Notes under the pieces: model-generated
What the model was told of the DNA's origin: nothing
Seen by the model: the letters and a program-made list of their open reading frames with translations, nothing else
Database searches by the model: none
Source: Pseudomonadota bacterium
Lineage (GTDB): Bacteria; Pseudomonadota; Gammaproteobacteria; Burkholderiales; Burkholderiaceae_B
NCBI GenBank assembly: GCA_023388835.1
Contig: JAEWFK010000037.1
Coordinates: 1-6,600, forward strand
Direction: 5' to 3'
Length of the DNA stretch: 6,600 bases
Shown: one piece after another, positions 6,053 to 6,600 of the stretch
Position numbering within the stretch: position 1 is the stretch's first letter
How the letters are laid out: each line of letters starts with the position of its first letter
Made by a program: the position numbers and the translations under genes

Positions 6053-6487
6053 ATGCAAGAATCGTCCACGAAACCCTACCTGATTCGCGCGCTGCATGAA
6101 TGGTGTACCGATAACGGGTACACGCCGCACATCGTGGTCACCGTCGACGAGAACACGACCGTGCCGCCCGCCCACGTGCGCGATGGCCAGATCACTCTCA
6201 ACATCGGCACCCTGGCCACCAATCGCCTGGTGCTGGGCAACGAGTACATCGAGTTCCAGACCCGCTTCGGCGGTGTCACGGAACAGATCTACGTACCCGT
6301 TGCGGCGGTGTCCGCCATCTACGCCCGCGAGACCGGAGCCGGTATGGGCTTCGAGGTCGCTACGTCGAAGCCCTACCCGGGGTCCGACGCCGGCACGAGC
6401 GAAAGTCCGGCACCCGGAAGCCCCTCCGGCGATTCCTCGCCGGACGACAGTCCACCGACCAAACCGCGGCTGACGGTGGTCAAGTAG
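6053..6487 (+). CDS. sspB: ClpXP protease specificity-enhancing factor SspB
   Basis: The 144-residue product has the SspB substrate-binding domain in residues 1-105: KPYLIRALHEWCTDNGYTPH, LNIG, and the near-invariant RFGGV...VPVAAVSAIYARETGAGMGF. A Pro/Ser/Asp/Gly-rich flexible linker follows (about 106-136). The chain ends KPRLTVVK, the ClpX-binding (XB) tail, which in E. coli ends LRVVK. The family is a dimeric cytosolic adaptor that binds ssrA-tagged peptides from stalled ribosomes and other substrates, tethering them to ClpX for degradation. The gene begins 7 bases after the sspA stop, and the 20 bases before its ATG contain no good Shine-Dalgarno, suggesting translation coupled to sspA. 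It is somewhat shorter than E. coli SspB (about 165), mostly in the linker. Confidence -1.
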   Translation: MQESSTKPYLIRALHEWCTDNGYTPHIVVTVDENTTVPPAHVRDGQITLNIGTLATNRLVLGNEYIEFQTRFGGVTEQIYVPVAAVSAIYARETGAGMGFEVATSKPYPGSDAGTSESPAPGSPSGDSSPDDSPPTKPRLTVVK

Positions 6488-6504
6488 CAAGGAAAAAAAT
6501 AGGG

Positions 6505-6510
6505 TAGAAT
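6505..6510 (+). promoter_or_regulatory. Candidate -10 box for tRNA-Thr
   Basis: TAGAAT lies 12 bases before the 5' end of the mature tRNA and is followed by a GC-containing GTCGC stretch, like the discriminators of stable-RNA promoters. No convincing -35 element is found at 16-18 bases upstream, where the sequence is the end of sspB. The tRNA could instead be read through from sspAB and processed. Low to moderate confidence. Confidence -1.
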
Positions 6511-6522
6511 GTCGCTTCTTTG

Positions 6523-6598
6523 GCCGGCTTAGCTCAGTTGGTAGAGCAGCGCACTTGTAATGCGAAGGTCAAGGGTTCGACTCCTTTAGCCGGCACCA
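6523..6598 (+). tRNA. tRNA-Thr (anticodon UGU)
   Basis: A complete cloverleaf can be drawn. The acceptor stem is GCCGGCT (6523-6529) with AGCCGGC (6588-6594), discriminator A6595 and an encoded CCA (6596-6598). The D arm is GCTC/GAGC, and the anticodon loop CTTGTAA (6554-6560) gives anticodon TGT at 6556-6558, which reads ACA threonine codons. The T arm is AAGGG-TTCGACT-CCTTT with one G-U pair. The outermost anticodon-stem pair is G6549-A6565, a mismatch; the other four pairs are canonical. The gene starts 35 bases after the sspB stop, and the window ends two bases after the CCA. Confidence -1.
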
Positions 6599-6600
6599 AT

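Noticed and set aside
5278..6069. 263-codon minus-strand open frame across sspA
   Set aside because: Antisense shadow of sspA with no recognisable motif.
6523..6600. tRNA gene as an integration (att) site
   Set aside because: The tRNA 3' end is at the window edge, so no integrase or duplicated 3' end can be seen; nothing supports an island here.

Overview
The window reads as a core chromosomal segment of a GC-rich betaproteobacterium, most probably Burkholderiales and perhaps Alcaligenaceae (the Bordetella/Achromobacter/Pusillimonas neighbourhood). The evidence is gene order (S1C protease, Nif3-like protein, MscL, petA-petB-petC, sspA-sspB), a cytochrome b with a PVWY quinol-site motif and an extra hydrophobic hairpin, and a tRNA-Thr with encoded CCA. 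The genus call is inference from recalled family resemblance; no search was run. I see no prophage, insertion sequence, CRISPR array or foreign island.

Layout. Positions 1-890 (minus strand) hold the first 296 codons of a membrane-anchored, DegS/DegQ-like trypsin-fold protease whose PDZ end lies outside the window. Only 20 bases separate its start from that of a divergent Nif3/YbgI-family gene (911-1684). That gene converges on mscL (1712-2176, minus) across a 27-base gap holding a perfect GC hairpin. mscL and petA (2303-2947) diverge from a 126-base region with an exact TATAAT box. petA, petB (3025-4413) and petC (4440-5285) encode the three catalytic subunits of the cytochrome bc1 complex. 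A structured 151-base spacer follows, with three hairpins, two of them mutually exclusive. Then come sspA (5437-6045) and sspB (6053-6487), 7 bases apart, and a tRNA-Thr(UGU) gene (6523-6598). No gene-free stretch reaches 300 bases.

How the genes work together. PetA (Rieske Fe-S protein), PetB (cytochrome b) and PetC (cytochrome c1) oxidise quinol, reduce a periplasmic cytochrome c and pump protons. SspA binds RNA polymerase and SspB delivers tagged substrates to ClpXP; in E. coli both belong to starvation and protein-quality responses. The protease and MscL are envelope quality-control and osmotic-safety functions.

I did not find a new biological system. The points most worth a second look are the petC-sspA leader, where one segment can pair with either of two partners; the two-helix insertion in cytochrome b after PVWY; and the tight head-to-head start arrangement of the protease and Nif3-like genes.
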